A stretch of 64,000 nucleotides of DNA. Source: Agromyces sp. SYSU T00194. GTDB taxonomy: Bacteria > Actinomycetota > Actinomycetes > Actinomycetales > Microbacteriaceae. Shown piece after piece: positions 18,043-26,430 of the stretch; positions within the stretch are counted from its first letter, which is position 1; every line of letters begins with the position of its first letter. The stretch is from assembly GCF_040496035.1 (NCBI RefSeq), contig NZ_JBEPJZ010000001.1:992001-1056000 (forward strand), given 5' to 3'. The notes under the pieces were generated by a model that saw only the letters and a list, made by a program, of their open reading frames with translations, was not told where the DNA came from and searched no databases. The translations under genes were made by a program, and so were the position numbers.

Positions 18043-19163
18043 CCGACCTCGTGGTCATGTCCCTGGAGCGATGGGACGACGTCTGGCGCCGCAACCAGCA
18101 CCTCGTCGCGGGCCTGCTGCGCGCCGACCCCGACCTGCGGGTGCTCTTCGTCGAACCGCCCGGCGACCCGACGCACGACCTCCGCTCGGGCCGCCGCCCG
18201 GACCTGGGGCATGGACCCGTCGCGATGGACGTCCCGGCACCGAGCCGACTCTGGACGTATCGCCCCGTGAAGTGGCTGCCCCGGAAGCTCGATCGCCGGG
18301 CCGACGAGCGGATGGCCCGCGCGGTCCGGCGCACCGCACGCCGGCTGGGGATGGAGGCGCCCGTGCTGTGGATCAACGACCCGGGTGCGGTCGCGGTCTC
18401 CGACGCATCGGGCTGGCCGACGGTCTACGACATCACGGACGACTGGCTGTCGGCGGACCGCCCGGCGGCAGAACGCGCACGGTCGGCCGCGAACGAGGCC
18501 CGCCTGCTCGCCACGGCGGGCGAGGTGGTCGTCTGCTCGGCCGAGCTCGCCCGTCGCAAGGGGCGCGACCGCGACGTCACGCTCATCCCCAACGCGGTCG
18601 ATGTGGCCGCGTACCGCCGGCCCCGCCCGCGTCCGACGGACCTGCCCGGCGGGCCGACCGCGCTGTACCTGGGCACCGTGCATCCGCACCGCATCGACGT
18701 GGACCTGTGCGCCGCCACCGCCGACGCACTGGGCGACCGCGGCACGCTCGTGCTCGTCGGCCCGAACCTCCTGGAGCCCGACGACGCCGAGCGCCTGCGG
18801 CGTGCGGGCGCGCTGCTCGTCGGCCCCCGCTCGAGGGACGACGTCGTGGGCTATCTCCAGCACGCGGACGTGCTCGTCGTGCCGCACGTGGTGACCGAGT
18901 TCACCGACAGCCTCGACCCGATCAAGCTCTACGAGTACCAGGCGGTCGGCCGGCCGGTGGTCTCGACCCCGGTCGCCGGGTTCCGCGATGCCGACGACCC
19001 GCGTGTCGTGCTCGCCGCGGGCGCGGCATTCGCCGACGCCGTGGTCTCGGCCGTCGCATCCGCCCACCCGTTCCCCGACGGCGCGACCGGCGCCGTGGCC
19101 GACTGGTCCGACCGGGTCGCCGCGATGGCCGGGGTGCTCGGCCGGCTGTCCGCCGTGAGCTAA
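18039..19163 (+). CDS. Glycosyltransferase (GT4/TuaH-like)
   Basis: A 374-residue GT-B-like protein beginning 'LVVMSLERWDDVWRRNQHL', a start often seen in TuaH-type transferases of teichuronic acid and capsule loci. The donor half reads 'LIPNAVDVAAYRRP', 'ALYLGTVHPHRIDVDL', 'VLVGPN' and 'DPIKLYEYQAVGRPVVSTPV'. It is the last gene of the five-gene rightward chain, and its TAA stop overlaps the TAG stop of the convergent GT2 gene within CTAA (19160-19163). Function in surface glycan synthesis is inferred from family and context. Confidence 0.82.
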   Translation: MTDLVVMSLERWDDVWRRNQHLVAGLLRADPDLRVLFVEPPGDPTHDLRSGRRPDLGHGPVAMDVPAPSRLWTYRPVKWLPRKLDRRADERMARAVRRTARRLGMEAPVLWINDPGAVAVSDASGWPTVYDITDDWLSADRPAAERARSAANEARLLATAGEVVVCSAELARRKGRDRDVTLIPNAVDVAAYRRPRPRPTDLPGGPTALYLGTVHPHRIDVDLCAATADALGDRGTLVLVGPNLLEPDDAERLRRAGALLVGPRSRDDVVGYLQHADVLVVPHVVTEFTDSLDPIKLYEYQAVGRPVVSTPVAGFRDADDPRVVLAAGAAFADAVVSAVASAHPFPDGATGAVADWSDRVAAMAGVLGRLSAVS

Positions 19164-20122
19164 CCCGCCGCGTGGTCGCGGCGGACGCGCCCCGCGCGGT
19201 TCCGGAGCCGCGACGCGATCGTCGACGACCAGCCCGCGACGACGCCGCGCGGGGAGAGCCGGAGCGAGTCGCGGACGTCGAGCATCGCCTGCCGTCGGCG
19301 GCCGGCCCTCAGCAGGCCGATCACGCGACCCGCGGACCACGACGCGTACGCGCGATCGAGGAGGCGGGCGTTGCGGCGCAGCGCGTCGACGTGCGCGTCC
19401 TCGCCGCGCGACGCGGCGTCCTCGAGGTTGGTCCGCACGGCGCGCGATCCCGCCGCGTGCAGGCGCCGCCAGTCGGCGGCGGTCGCGTTGCGGTCGTGCC
19501 GGCGGTACTCGACGACCGGCGCCCCGCAGCCGACGAGCCGCCCATGCCGGAGGAGCCGCAGCGTGAACTCGGTGTCCTGGGAGAGGCCGAAGTCCTCGTC
19601 GAAGGTCCCGGCGAGTGCGAACGCATGACGCCGCACCACGAGCGTGGTGATGCGCGGGATCGGCGTCTCGCCGCGGAGGTAGGCGTCGGAGGTGGCACGG
19701 GGCGTGTGCCATGCGTCGAACGCGACCCCGTCTCCGTCCACGTCGATGCCGTCGCCGAAGGCGCCGATCGCCTCCGGGTCCGCGCCGAGCGCCGCCACCA
19801 GCCGCTCGAGTCGATCGGCCGGCCACCGGTCGTCGTCATCGAGGAAGGCGACGACATCGCCCGACCCGGCGGCGATCGCGGTGTTGCGCGCGGCCGCCGC
19901 CCCGCCGTTCTCGCGGTGGATGAGCCGCGCGCCGTCGACGCTGCCGACGATCCGCTCGAGCTCGTCGCCGCGCCCCGAGCCGTCGTCCACGACGATCAGC
20001 GACCACCTGCGATAGGTCTGCGCTGCGACCGACGCGAGGGCCGTCTCGAGGTACGGGCTCACCCGGTTCGTGGGGACGACGACGTCGACGAGCGGCCGCG
20101 CGCCCGGGGCATCCGTCGTCAC
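19160..20122 (-). CDS. Glycosyltransferase family 2
   Basis: A 320-residue GT-A transferase. Motifs: 'VDVVVPTNRVSPYLETAL', 'WSLIVVDDGSGRGDEL', 'NGGAAAARNTAI', 'VAFLDDDDRWPADRL' (the DXD metal site), 'RHAFALAGTFDEDFGLSQDTEF' and 'YRRHDRNATA'. Start is GTG 20122, which overlaps the stop of the upstream gene by 4 nt. It is the last gene of the leftward chain that starts at 24189. The C-terminal ~100 residues are basic and likely membrane-associated. Confidence 0.83.
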   Translation of the reverse strand: MTTDAPGARPLVDVVVPTNRVSPYLETALASVAAQTYRRWSLIVVDDGSGRGDELERIVGSVDGARLIHRENGGAAAARNTAIAAGSGDVVAFLDDDDRWPADRLERLVAALGADPEAIGAFGDGIDVDGDGVAFDAWHTPRATSDAYLRGETPIPRITTLVVRRHAFALAGTFDEDFGLSQDTEFTLRLLRHGRLVGCGAPVVEYRRHDRNATAADWRRLHAAGSRAVRTNLEDAASRGEDAHVDALRRNARLLDRAYASWSAGRVIGLLRAGRRRQAMLDVRDSLRLSPRGVVAGWSSTIASRLRNRAGRVRRDHAAG

Positions 20123-20970
20123 GGCTCGATCCCCGCGAACTCGGGCAGTCGGGTGACGCGGAAGCGCCCGAACGGGTTCCGCGCGAAGGGGGCGGCGAGC
20201 ATCGTGCGCCGGGGATGGGCCGCCCGACGGCGCCAGCGCCGCAGGTCGCGGTCCCAGTCGCGCTCGCCCGCGTAGCCGGAGGTGATGCGCTTCTCCGCCA
20301 TCTGCCGCTCCGTGCGCACCCAGCTCATGTGGATGATCGCGTCCCGCGGCGGAATCACGGCGTGCACAGGCGTGCCGAACGGGTGCGCCGGGTCGGTGTT
20401 GCGGGGGGACATGTCCACCCGGTGCACCGGCGTGTCGGCCGCCTGCCGCGCGAGGGTGAGGCGCGTCCCGGCACGGACCGCCACCGGTCCGGGGAACCCC
20501 GCCTGGGCGGTCCAGAACCGGCCGCAGTGCTCGAGGAAGGCCCCGTCGGCCGTCCGGGCGTGGAAGTTGCGCATGGGGAAGGCGAGCGCTTCGGCGGCAC
20601 GGCGATCCGCCTCGGCCAGGTGATCCAGCAGCACCCCGACGGAGGGGACGATCTCGTCGGTGTCGAGCTGCAGCACCCAGTCGGCACCCTCGGAGGCGGC
20701 GTCGAGCGCGGCCTGCCGGTGCTCGGTCTCGACCGCCATGACCTCCCGCGACGCGTCCGAGTGGTCGCCCGGCCTGAAGACCAGCTTGCCGTCGGGGTCG
20801 GCAGCGCGCATGCGCCCGAGCGCCTCCTCGACCGAGAGCGGCGCCCCGCCCCAGGCACGGCCGTCGGCGTCGTACGAGACCACGATGCGCTCGACCACGT
20901 CGTAGTACGAGCCGATGCTCTGCGCGACCCAGGCCGGATCGCCCGCGAGCACGTAGGCGTGGAGCCTCAT
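20119..20970 (-). CDS. Glycosyltransferase-like protein, GT2-type fold
   Basis: A 283-residue protein starting 'MRLHAYVLAGDPAWVAQSI'. It has 'RIVVSYDADGRAWGG', 'WVLQLDTDEIVPS' (a DXD motif), and a late 'IIHMSWVRTERQMAEKRITSGYAGE' that resembles the end of proteins annotated as family-2 or unclassified polysaccharide transferases. The N-terminal 'Y..VLAGDPAW...S..SYYDVVERIVVSYD' pattern is that of a GT-A nucleotide-sugar fold. It is joined to both neighbours by 4-nt overlaps. I do not recognise a precise subfamily. Confidence 0.72.
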   Translation of the reverse strand: MRLHAYVLAGDPAWVAQSIGSYYDVVERIVVSYDADGRAWGGAPLSVEEALGRMRAADPDGKLVFRPGDHSDASREVMAVETEHRQAALDAASEGADWVLQLDTDEIVPSVGVLLDHLAEADRRAAEALAFPMRNFHARTADGAFLEHCGRFWTAQAGFPGPVAVRAGTRLTLARQAADTPVHRVDMSPRNTDPAHPFGTPVHAVIPPRDAIIHMSWVRTERQMAEKRITSGYAGERDWDRDLRRWRRRAAHPRRTMLAAPFARNPFGRFRVTRLPEFAGIEP

Positions 20971-21941
20971 CCGGCCGTTCCCTCCGCGGGCTTCGCACGC
21001 ACGCCCGGCGCAGCGCTCGCTGCGAGGCCCGCCACCGTGCCGACCACGTCGACCGCCGCGCGCCAGCCGCCGCCGACCACGCCCCGCAGCTTCTCGCGCG
21101 CGCCGCTCCGCTTCGGGTCGCGCACCGAGCGGAGTCCCGTGACCACCTGGTGGCCGGCCTCCGCCGCGGCGGTGCGCAGGTAGCTGCGGAAGTGCGGGTC
21201 GCGGTACCCGAGGGTGCTCGCGAGCAGCACGACGTGGTTGCGGGCGCCGTAGTAGCGGTACCGGGCGTCGAACCGGCGCCCGCGCGCGTAGGTGCCGGCG
21301 ACGTGAAGCACGACCGCGGTCGGCGTGTAGACGATGCGCCAGCCCGCACGCCGCATGCGCAGCGCGATGTCCGTCTCCTCACGGAGGCACGTGCCGGGAT
21401 AGAGATCGCGGATGCCCCCGAGCTCGCGCACCACGCTCATGCGCACCGACATGTTGGCGCCCAGCATGTGGTCGACGTCGACGTCGCGCCCGGGGTCGGC
21501 CGCGAAGAACCCGGTGAGCCGCCCGTCGGGCAGCAGCAGGCCGATCTCGCCGATGCCCTCCTGCTCCTCCCCCGGCTGCTCGTTGCGCGCCCGGCCGCCG
21601 ACCGCCGCGACGGCGGGGTCGGCGTAGGGCTTCAGCAGCTCCTCGAGCCACTCGGGCTCGGCGAACGCGTCGTCGTCGATGAAGGCGACCACGTCCTGGC
21701 GCACGCCCTCGACGCCGATCGCGCGCGAGGTCGCAGTGGAGCCGATGCCCTTCTCGTTGCGCCGGTATTCCACCTCCGGATGCTCCTGCACGACCGCCCA
21801 CGTCGCCTCATCGGGCGACGCGTCGACGACCACGGTGCGCTCGGGGCGCACCGTCTGGGCCGCCAGGTGCTCGAGGCACGTGCGCACGTAGTCGGGGCGG
21901 TTGTACGTGGCGATCACGACCGCGACGCTGGGGGTGGTCAC
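20967..21941 (-). CDS. Glycosyltransferase family 2
   Basis: A 324-residue GT-A transferase: 'SVAVVIATYNRPDYVRTCLEHL', 'RTVVVDASPDEATW', 'VVAFIDDDAFAEPEWLEELL' (DXD-like DDD), 'GANMSVRMSVVRELGGI', 'CLREETDIALRMRRAGWRIVYTP'. This ordering is typical of capsule GT2 enzymes that use metal-bound UDP- or dTDP-sugars. Start is GTG 21941 by coupling (GTGA) to the upstream GT4 gene. The C-terminal region has weak hydrophobic stretches. Confidence 0.84.
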   Translation of the reverse strand: MTTPSVAVVIATYNRPDYVRTCLEHLAAQTVRPERTVVVDASPDEATWAVVQEHPEVEYRRNEKGIGSTATSRAIGVEGVRQDVVAFIDDDAFAEPEWLEELLKPYADPAVAAVGGRARNEQPGEEQEGIGEIGLLLPDGRLTGFFAADPGRDVDVDHMLGANMSVRMSVVRELGGIRDLYPGTCLREETDIALRMRRAGWRIVYTPTAVVLHVAGTYARGRRFDARYRYYGARNHVVLLASTLGYRDPHFRSYLRTAAAEAGHQVVTGLRSVRDPKRSGAREKLRGVVGGGWRAAVDVVGTVAGLAASAAPGVRAKPAEGTAG

Positions 21942-23035
21942 GTGGTCTGCTCCTTCGTGGGGCGGGCGTGCTGCTCGGCCCGGTACACCTGCTCGTAGTG
22001 GTCGGCGACGGCGTGCAGGTCGAACTCGACGGCGCGCGCGAGCGACGCCTCGGCGAGCTCGGCCCGCCGGCCGGCATCCGTCAGCACCCCGACGAGCGCG
22101 TCGCCGAGCCCGTCGAGCTCGGCGAGCACGCCGTAGCGGCCCTCGTCGGTCACGTAGCGGGAGCCGACGTTCGGCGTGGCGATCACCGGGAGTCCCGCGG
22201 TCATGGCCTCGGCGTAGGGGATGCCGAACCCCTCGTACGTCGAGGGCAGGCTGAAGGCCCAGGCGCTCCGGTACTCCTCCGCGAGCTCCGCGTCGGTCAG
22301 GCGCCCGAGCGCGACGACGCCGTCGGGCAGCTCGTCGGGTGCATCCTGGGTGACCATGCGCAGCTCGGCATCGGGCACCCGGGGTCGCACCTCGTCCGCG
22401 AAGATCCGGGCGAGCTCGGCGCCTCGCTTGCGGCCGCGCCAGGTGCCGACGAACAGCACGGTCGGCGCCGTGCGCTTCGCGCCTCCGGGCGCGAACGCCG
22501 ACGCGTCCACCCCGTTCGGGATCACTGTGTCCACCCACGGTGTCCACTTCCGCGTCGCCGGCGAGATGAGCACCGTGCGGTCGGCGACGACGCTCGCGAG
22601 CACCTCGGTGCAGCCGAGCAGCACCATGCGCGCGCGCTCCTTCGCGCCCCGGATGCGCAGCGCCTCCTCGAAGCACGACCCGTGCAGGGTGCGCACGTGG
22701 GCGGGCACGCGCCGTCGCCACATCCAGTAGTCCTCGCCGTGCGCGTGCAGCACGTCGTACGACGAGAGGTCCATGCGCCGCATCGCGAACGCGAAGCGGA
22801 AGGTGCGCATCGATCCTTCGAGGGGCACGTGGACGTGGCCGTACCGCGCCCCCTCGACGGGTGCGCACGGGCTGAAGACGTCGACGTGATGCCCACGGTC
22901 GGCCAGCTCGTTGGCCAGCGCGTGCACCTGGTACCCCACGCCGATCTTGCTCTCGCTCGGCAGGTAGTACGAGATCATCGCGATGCGCAGCGGTCGGTCC
23001 GTCGAGTCGAGCGGATGCCGCGGGGGAACGGTCAC
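21938..23035 (-). CDS. Glycosyltransferase family 4
   Basis: A 365-residue GT-B transferase. The N-terminal half starts 'LRIAMISYYLPSESKIGVGYQVHALANEL' and includes 'DVLHAHGEDYW'. The donor half has 'VIPNGVDASAFAPG', 'VLFVGTWRGRKRGAELARIF', 'VVALGRLTDAELAEEY' and 'PSTYEGFGIPYAEAMTAGLPVIAT' (EX7E). Start is GTG 23035, overlapping the WbsX-like gene stop by 4 nt. It acts in the same leftward chain of polysaccharide genes. Confidence 0.85.
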   Translation of the reverse strand: MTVPPRHPLDSTDRPLRIAMISYYLPSESKIGVGYQVHALANELADRGHHVDVFSPCAPVEGARYGHVHVPLEGSMRTFRFAFAMRRMDLSSYDVLHAHGEDYWMWRRRVPAHVRTLHGSCFEEALRIRGAKERARMVLLGCTEVLASVVADRTVLISPATRKWTPWVDTVIPNGVDASAFAPGGAKRTAPTVLFVGTWRGRKRGAELARIFADEVRPRVPDAELRMVTQDAPDELPDGVVALGRLTDAELAEEYRSAWAFSLPSTYEGFGIPYAEAMTAGLPVIATPNVGSRYVTDEGRYGVLAELDGLGDALVGVLTDAGRRAELAEASLARAVEFDLHAVADHYEQVYRAEQHARPTKEQTT

Positions 23036-24189
23036 GACAACCCGGCCCGCAGCGCCTCGAGCCAGGCGTGCCCCTCGCGCAGGTCGGGCTCCAGGTGGTT
23101 GCCCTCCGCCCACTCGTTCCACGACTTCACCCAGAGCAGCCGCTCCTCGGCGGGTCGGTCGGCGAGGAGCTCCACGGCGTCCGCGACGTTGCGCCGGAAG
23201 CGCTCCGGGGTCGCGTCGCGCACGACGAGCCCGCGCCGCCCCGCACGCGGGGTGTTGTCCCAGTTGGGGTACACGCAGGGCTGCACCCGCGGGTCGCGCG
23301 GATAGTCGGCGACGATGCGGTCGGAGTACGGCCAGATCTCCGGCCCGCCCATGAGCTTGCGGCCGGCGCGCATGCGGAACCGGGTCGCGGGCGTCACCTC
23401 GGCGGGCAGGCGCATGTAGACGCTCGCGTCGAAGCCGTCGGCCTCGGCGTTCGCGTAGCGGGCGCCCGCACCGAGGAGGTCGCTCGCCTCCGCGACGAGG
23501 TAGAGCCCCTCGAGGCCCGCCTCCCGGGCCATGGCCTGCCACCGGTCGACGAACTCCGCCGCATCCGGCAGCTCCTCGGGGCGGAACACGTAGAAGAGCG
23601 GTCGCCCGTGCACCCGGATGTACCGCTCGTCGCGGAACGCCGGGAGGATCGTTTCGAAGTGGCGCCGGTCGTCCTCGGCGCCGAGGTACCGCTGCTGCTT
23701 GAGGATCGTGTCGGCGGCCGCGTGCCAGATGCCGGTCCACGACTGGTTCGCCCATGCGAGCGCGAACCCGACCTCGGGCTCGCCGCGCTCGAGCACCTCC
23801 GCGAACGGGCGCTCCAGGATGCGATCCCCGCCGCCGAACCAGTAGTGCCAGTAGACGAACCCCTCCACGCCGTACGCGCGGGCGAGGTCGCTCTGCGCCT
23901 GGCGCGTCTCGGGGACGCGGAGGTCGTAGAAGCCGAGGTCGGCCGGCAGCGTCGGCTGCAGGTGACCGGGGTACAGGCGCCGGGCACGCGCGGTATTGGT
24001 CCACTCGGTGAATCCCGGGCCCCACCAGCGGTCGTTCTCGGGGATGGGGAAGAACTGCGGCAGGTAGAACGCGAGGGCGCGCGCGCGCAGTCCGGTCGCG
24101 GGGGCGCCCTCGGGCCCCCGCTGATCGGTCGCCTCGGGTGGCGTCTCGGTCACGCGTACCGCCAGTCGTCGTCGTTCGGGTTCGAGCAC
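23032..24189 (-). CDS. WbsX-family protein (glycoside hydrolase family 99-like domain)
   Basis: A 385-residue protein with the WbsX pattern: 'ALAFYLPQFFPIPENDRWWG', 'GFTEWTNTARARRLYPGH', 'QPTLPADLGFYDLR', 'YGVEGFVYWHYWF' and 'WVKSWNEWAEGNHLEPD'. Members occur in O-antigen and capsule loci; a GH99-like fold is recognised, but whether they transfer or hydrolyse is unproven. I choose GTG 24189 because TAGGAT lies 5 nt upstream (leaderless start); GTG 24153 is an alternative. It heads the leftward chain of five genes and diverges from the acyltransferase. Confidence 0.8.
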   Translation of the reverse strand: MLEPERRRLAVRVTETPPEATDQRGPEGAPATGLRARALAFYLPQFFPIPENDRWWGPGFTEWTNTARARRLYPGHLQPTLPADLGFYDLRVPETRQAQSDLARAYGVEGFVYWHYWFGGGDRILERPFAEVLERGEPEVGFALAWANQSWTGIWHAAADTILKQQRYLGAEDDRRHFETILPAFRDERYIRVHGRPLFYVFRPEELPDAAEFVDRWQAMAREAGLEGLYLVAEASDLLGAGARYANAEADGFDASVYMRLPAEVTPATRFRMRAGRKLMGGPEIWPYSDRIVADYPRDPRVQPCVYPNWDNTPRAGRRGLVVRDATPERFRRNVADAVELLADRPAEERLLWVKSWNEWAEGNHLEPDLREGHAWLEALRAGLS

Positions 24190-24194
24190 GCAGC

Positions 24195-24224
24195 ATCCTA
24201 CTGGCTCCCCGTTTCCAGTAGGTT
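24195..24224. promoter_or_regulatory. Back-to-back -10 elements in a perfect inverted repeat
   Basis: CCTACTGG (24197-24204) and CCAGTAGG (24215-24222) are perfect inverted copies. Each carries a -10-like hexamer reading outward: TAGGAT on the minus strand (24195-24200), 5 nt from GTG 24189, and TAGGTT on the plus strand (24219-24224), 6 nt from ATG 24231. This fits two divergent leaderless transcripts. Confidence 0.55.
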
Positions 24225-24230
24225 CGACGC

Positions 24231-25349
24231 ATGAAGCCGCCGCCCGCCGGCCGGTTCCTCGCGCTCGACGGCCTGCGAGGAGTCGCCGCACTCGCCGTAC
24301 TCGTGTTCCACATGTTCTGGAACTCGGCGAGCGCCGACACGCTCGCCGAGTGGATGCCGGCGCCCGTGATCGACGCGACCGGCCTCATGCGCAGCGGCGT
24401 GGCGATCTTCTTCGTCATCTCGGGCTTCGTGATCGCCTACACGACGGCGAACATGCGCACGCTGCGCCAGGGCGGCCGCTTCGCCCTGCGCCGCCAGGTG
24501 CGCCTCGACCCGCCGTACTACGCCGTGATCGCGGTCGTGCTCGTCATCGAGTTCGCGCAGACCCTCGTGCCCGGACTCGTGGGCCGCGAATTCACCGCCC
24601 TCGACGTCCTGCTCAACCTGGTCTACCTCCAGGACATCCTCGGGGTGCCGTCGGTCCTCGCCGTGGCATGGACCCTCTGCCTCGAGGTGCAGTTCTACCT
24701 CGTCGTGGTGCTCCTCGCCGTGCTCGCGACACGTGCCACGCGGTCGGAGGCGTGGCGGCGGCGGGTCGTCGTCTGGAGCGCCGGCGCGATCGCGCTGGCG
24801 TCGCTGGCGCTCCCGCTGCTGGGCATCGGCAGCGGCCCGTGGGTGCTCGGGGTGTGGTGGATGTTCGCGATCGGCATGGTGCTCGCCTGGCACACGACCG
24901 CGACCGTGCGCACCTGGCACGTCGCCGCCGCGTTCGCGGTCCTCGTCGCGTGGGCGGCGCTGCGGCAGTTCGTGCTCGGCCAGGCCGACCCGTGGGGCGG
25001 CGAGTGGTTCGCGATCGGCACCGGCCTGCTCATCTGGGCGCTGATCGAGCGCGACCGGCTCGCGCGGTCGCCCGGTCGTGTGCTGCTGTACTTCGGACGG
25101 ATCTCGTACCCGCTCTACCTCGTGCACCTGCCGGTCATCGCCGTCGTGGCGGGCGCCGGGTTCAAGGCGTTCCCGGATGCCCCGTGGGCCCAGTTGCTCA
25201 TCGTGCTGGTCTCGGGCGCGCTCGCCATCGGGGCGGCCGACCTCCTGCACCGGTGGGTCGAGCAGCCCGCGATCGGCTGGTCGAAGCGCCTTCGGCGCAC
25301 CCGGACGGACGCCGGCGCGCCCGTGGCCGAGCGCACCGGGTCGGCCTGA
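24231..25349 (+). CDS. Acyltransferase family 3 membrane protein (OafA/YrhL type)
   Basis: A 372-residue integral membrane protein with about ten helices. The family opening 'RFLALDGLRGVAALAVLVFHMFW' holds the R-G and His residues conserved in acyltransferase-3 enzymes. Later motifs are 'FFVISGFVIAY', 'FALRRQVRLDPPYY', 'TLCLEVQFYLVVVL' and 'LLYFGRISYPLYLVHLPVI'. Such enzymes O-acetylate or O-acylate surface sugars at the membrane. TAGGTT 6 nt upstream of the ATG suggests a leaderless mRNA. It is divergent from the WbsX-like gene and convergent with a GT2 gene 19 nt away. Confidence 0.88.
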   Translation: MKPPPAGRFLALDGLRGVAALAVLVFHMFWNSASADTLAEWMPAPVIDATGLMRSGVAIFFVISGFVIAYTTANMRTLRQGGRFALRRQVRLDPPYYAVIAVVLVIEFAQTLVPGLVGREFTALDVLLNLVYLQDILGVPSVLAVAWTLCLEVQFYLVVVLLAVLATRATRSEAWRRRVVVWSAGAIALASLALPLLGIGSGPWVLGVWWMFAIGMVLAWHTTATVRTWHVAAAFAVLVAWAALRQFVLGQADPWGGEWFAIGTGLLIWALIERDRLARSPGRVLLYFGRISYPLYLVHLPVIAVVAGAGFKAFPDAPWAQLLIVLVSGALAIGAADLLHRWVEQPAIGWSKRLRRTRTDAGAPVAERTGSA

Positions 25350-25368
25350 CCGTCGCCCGCGGGGCCGG

Positions 25369-26430
25369 TCAGCGCCGGGCGACCCGCCGCCGCAGGGAGC
25401 GCACCGCGTCGCGCAGCCACGGGAGACGCGCCGCGACGGTGGCCCGGCGCAGCTCGCCCCGACGCCCGTGCGGCGGCCAGAGGAGCCCGGCGAGGTGCGC
25501 GATCGCCGCGCGGGTGCGCGGGTCGCGGTACTCGGGCGCGCCCAGCAGTTCGCGCAGGAGGTGCCGGTGCAGCGAGCCGTCGAGCCGGCCGGACAGTCCC
25601 GTGCCGATGTCGACGAGGCCCCCGCCGAGTCGCAGCGCCACGGCCGATGAGAGGAACGGGAGCCCGAGCTTGGTCGTGCGGGACGTGGCCCCGAGGTGCA
25701 CGCGGTAGAAGACGGTCGGCTGGTCCACCTGCGGGATCGGCTGGAGGCGGGCGACGTTCACGAGCAGCCAGTAGTCGTCCATCGCCAGCGCGTGGGGCGC
25801 GAATCCGCCGGCGAGTCGCAGCAGCAGCGGATCGGCGAGGAAGCTCGTGGTCGTCGAGACCGGCCCGCGGAGCATCGCCTCGAGGTCGTGCACCTCGACG
25901 TCGTCCGAGCCCGCATCCGCCGAGCGGTCCAGGAGCTCGGCGAGCGTGTCGTCGCTGCCGACGAGCAGCCCCGCCCATCCGCCGACGCCCTCGTCGAGCC
26001 GGCGGAGCCGCTCCTGCTCGTCGGCAGCCGCGAACGTCTGCTCGCGGAGGAAGACGATGCGCTCTCCCGGGTGCGCGTCGAGCCAGCCGAGCGCGCGCGC
26101 CAGGTGCTCCGGGTGCCAGAGGTCATCCTGGTCGAGGAACGCGATCCAGTCGCCGCGGGCCTCGGCGAGGCCACGATTGCGGGCCACCGCGACACCGAGG
26201 TGCGACTGCTCGAGCACCCGCGGCGAGACCGGATGGGAGCGCGCCCGTTCGCGCCCGTCGTCGTCCGAACCGTCGTCGACGACGATGACCTCGAGGTCGC
26301 CAACCGTCTGGCGCGCGATGGAGGTCAGCGTCTCCTCGATCCACGCGGCGCCGTTGTACAGCGGCACGACGATGGAGACGCGCGGCATCGCAGGCGACGG
26401 GGCGCCGGCGTCGCGGTCCGCTGGGGCCAT
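25369..26430 (-). CDS. Glycosyltransferase family 2
   Basis: A 353-residue GT-A transferase: 'PRVSIVVPLYNGAAWIEETL', 'LEVIVVDDGSDDDGRERA', 'VAVARNRGLAEARGDWIAFLDQDD' (metal-binding D-X-D-D), 'HALAMDDYWLLV'. The first 14 residues before PRVSIV are Pro/Ala-rich; a second ATG at residue 15 is possible, but the first ATG overlaps the Wzc-like gene stop as TGATG, so coupling supports the long form. The C-terminal ~120 residues are unassigned. Confidence 0.83.
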   Translation of the reverse strand: MAPADRDAGAPSPAMPRVSIVVPLYNGAAWIEETLTSIARQTVGDLEVIVVDDGSDDDGRERARSHPVSPRVLEQSHLGVAVARNRGLAEARGDWIAFLDQDDLWHPEHLARALGWLDAHPGERIVFLREQTFAAADEQERLRRLDEGVGGWAGLLVGSDDTLAELLDRSADAGSDDVEVHDLEAMLRGPVSTTTSFLADPLLLRLAGGFAPHALAMDDYWLLVNVARLQPIPQVDQPTVFYRVHLGATSRTTKLGLPFLSSAVALRLGGGLVDIGTGLSGRLDGSLHRHLLRELLGAPEYRDPRTRAAIAHLAGLLWPPHGRRGELRRATVAARLPWLRDAVRSLRRRVARR

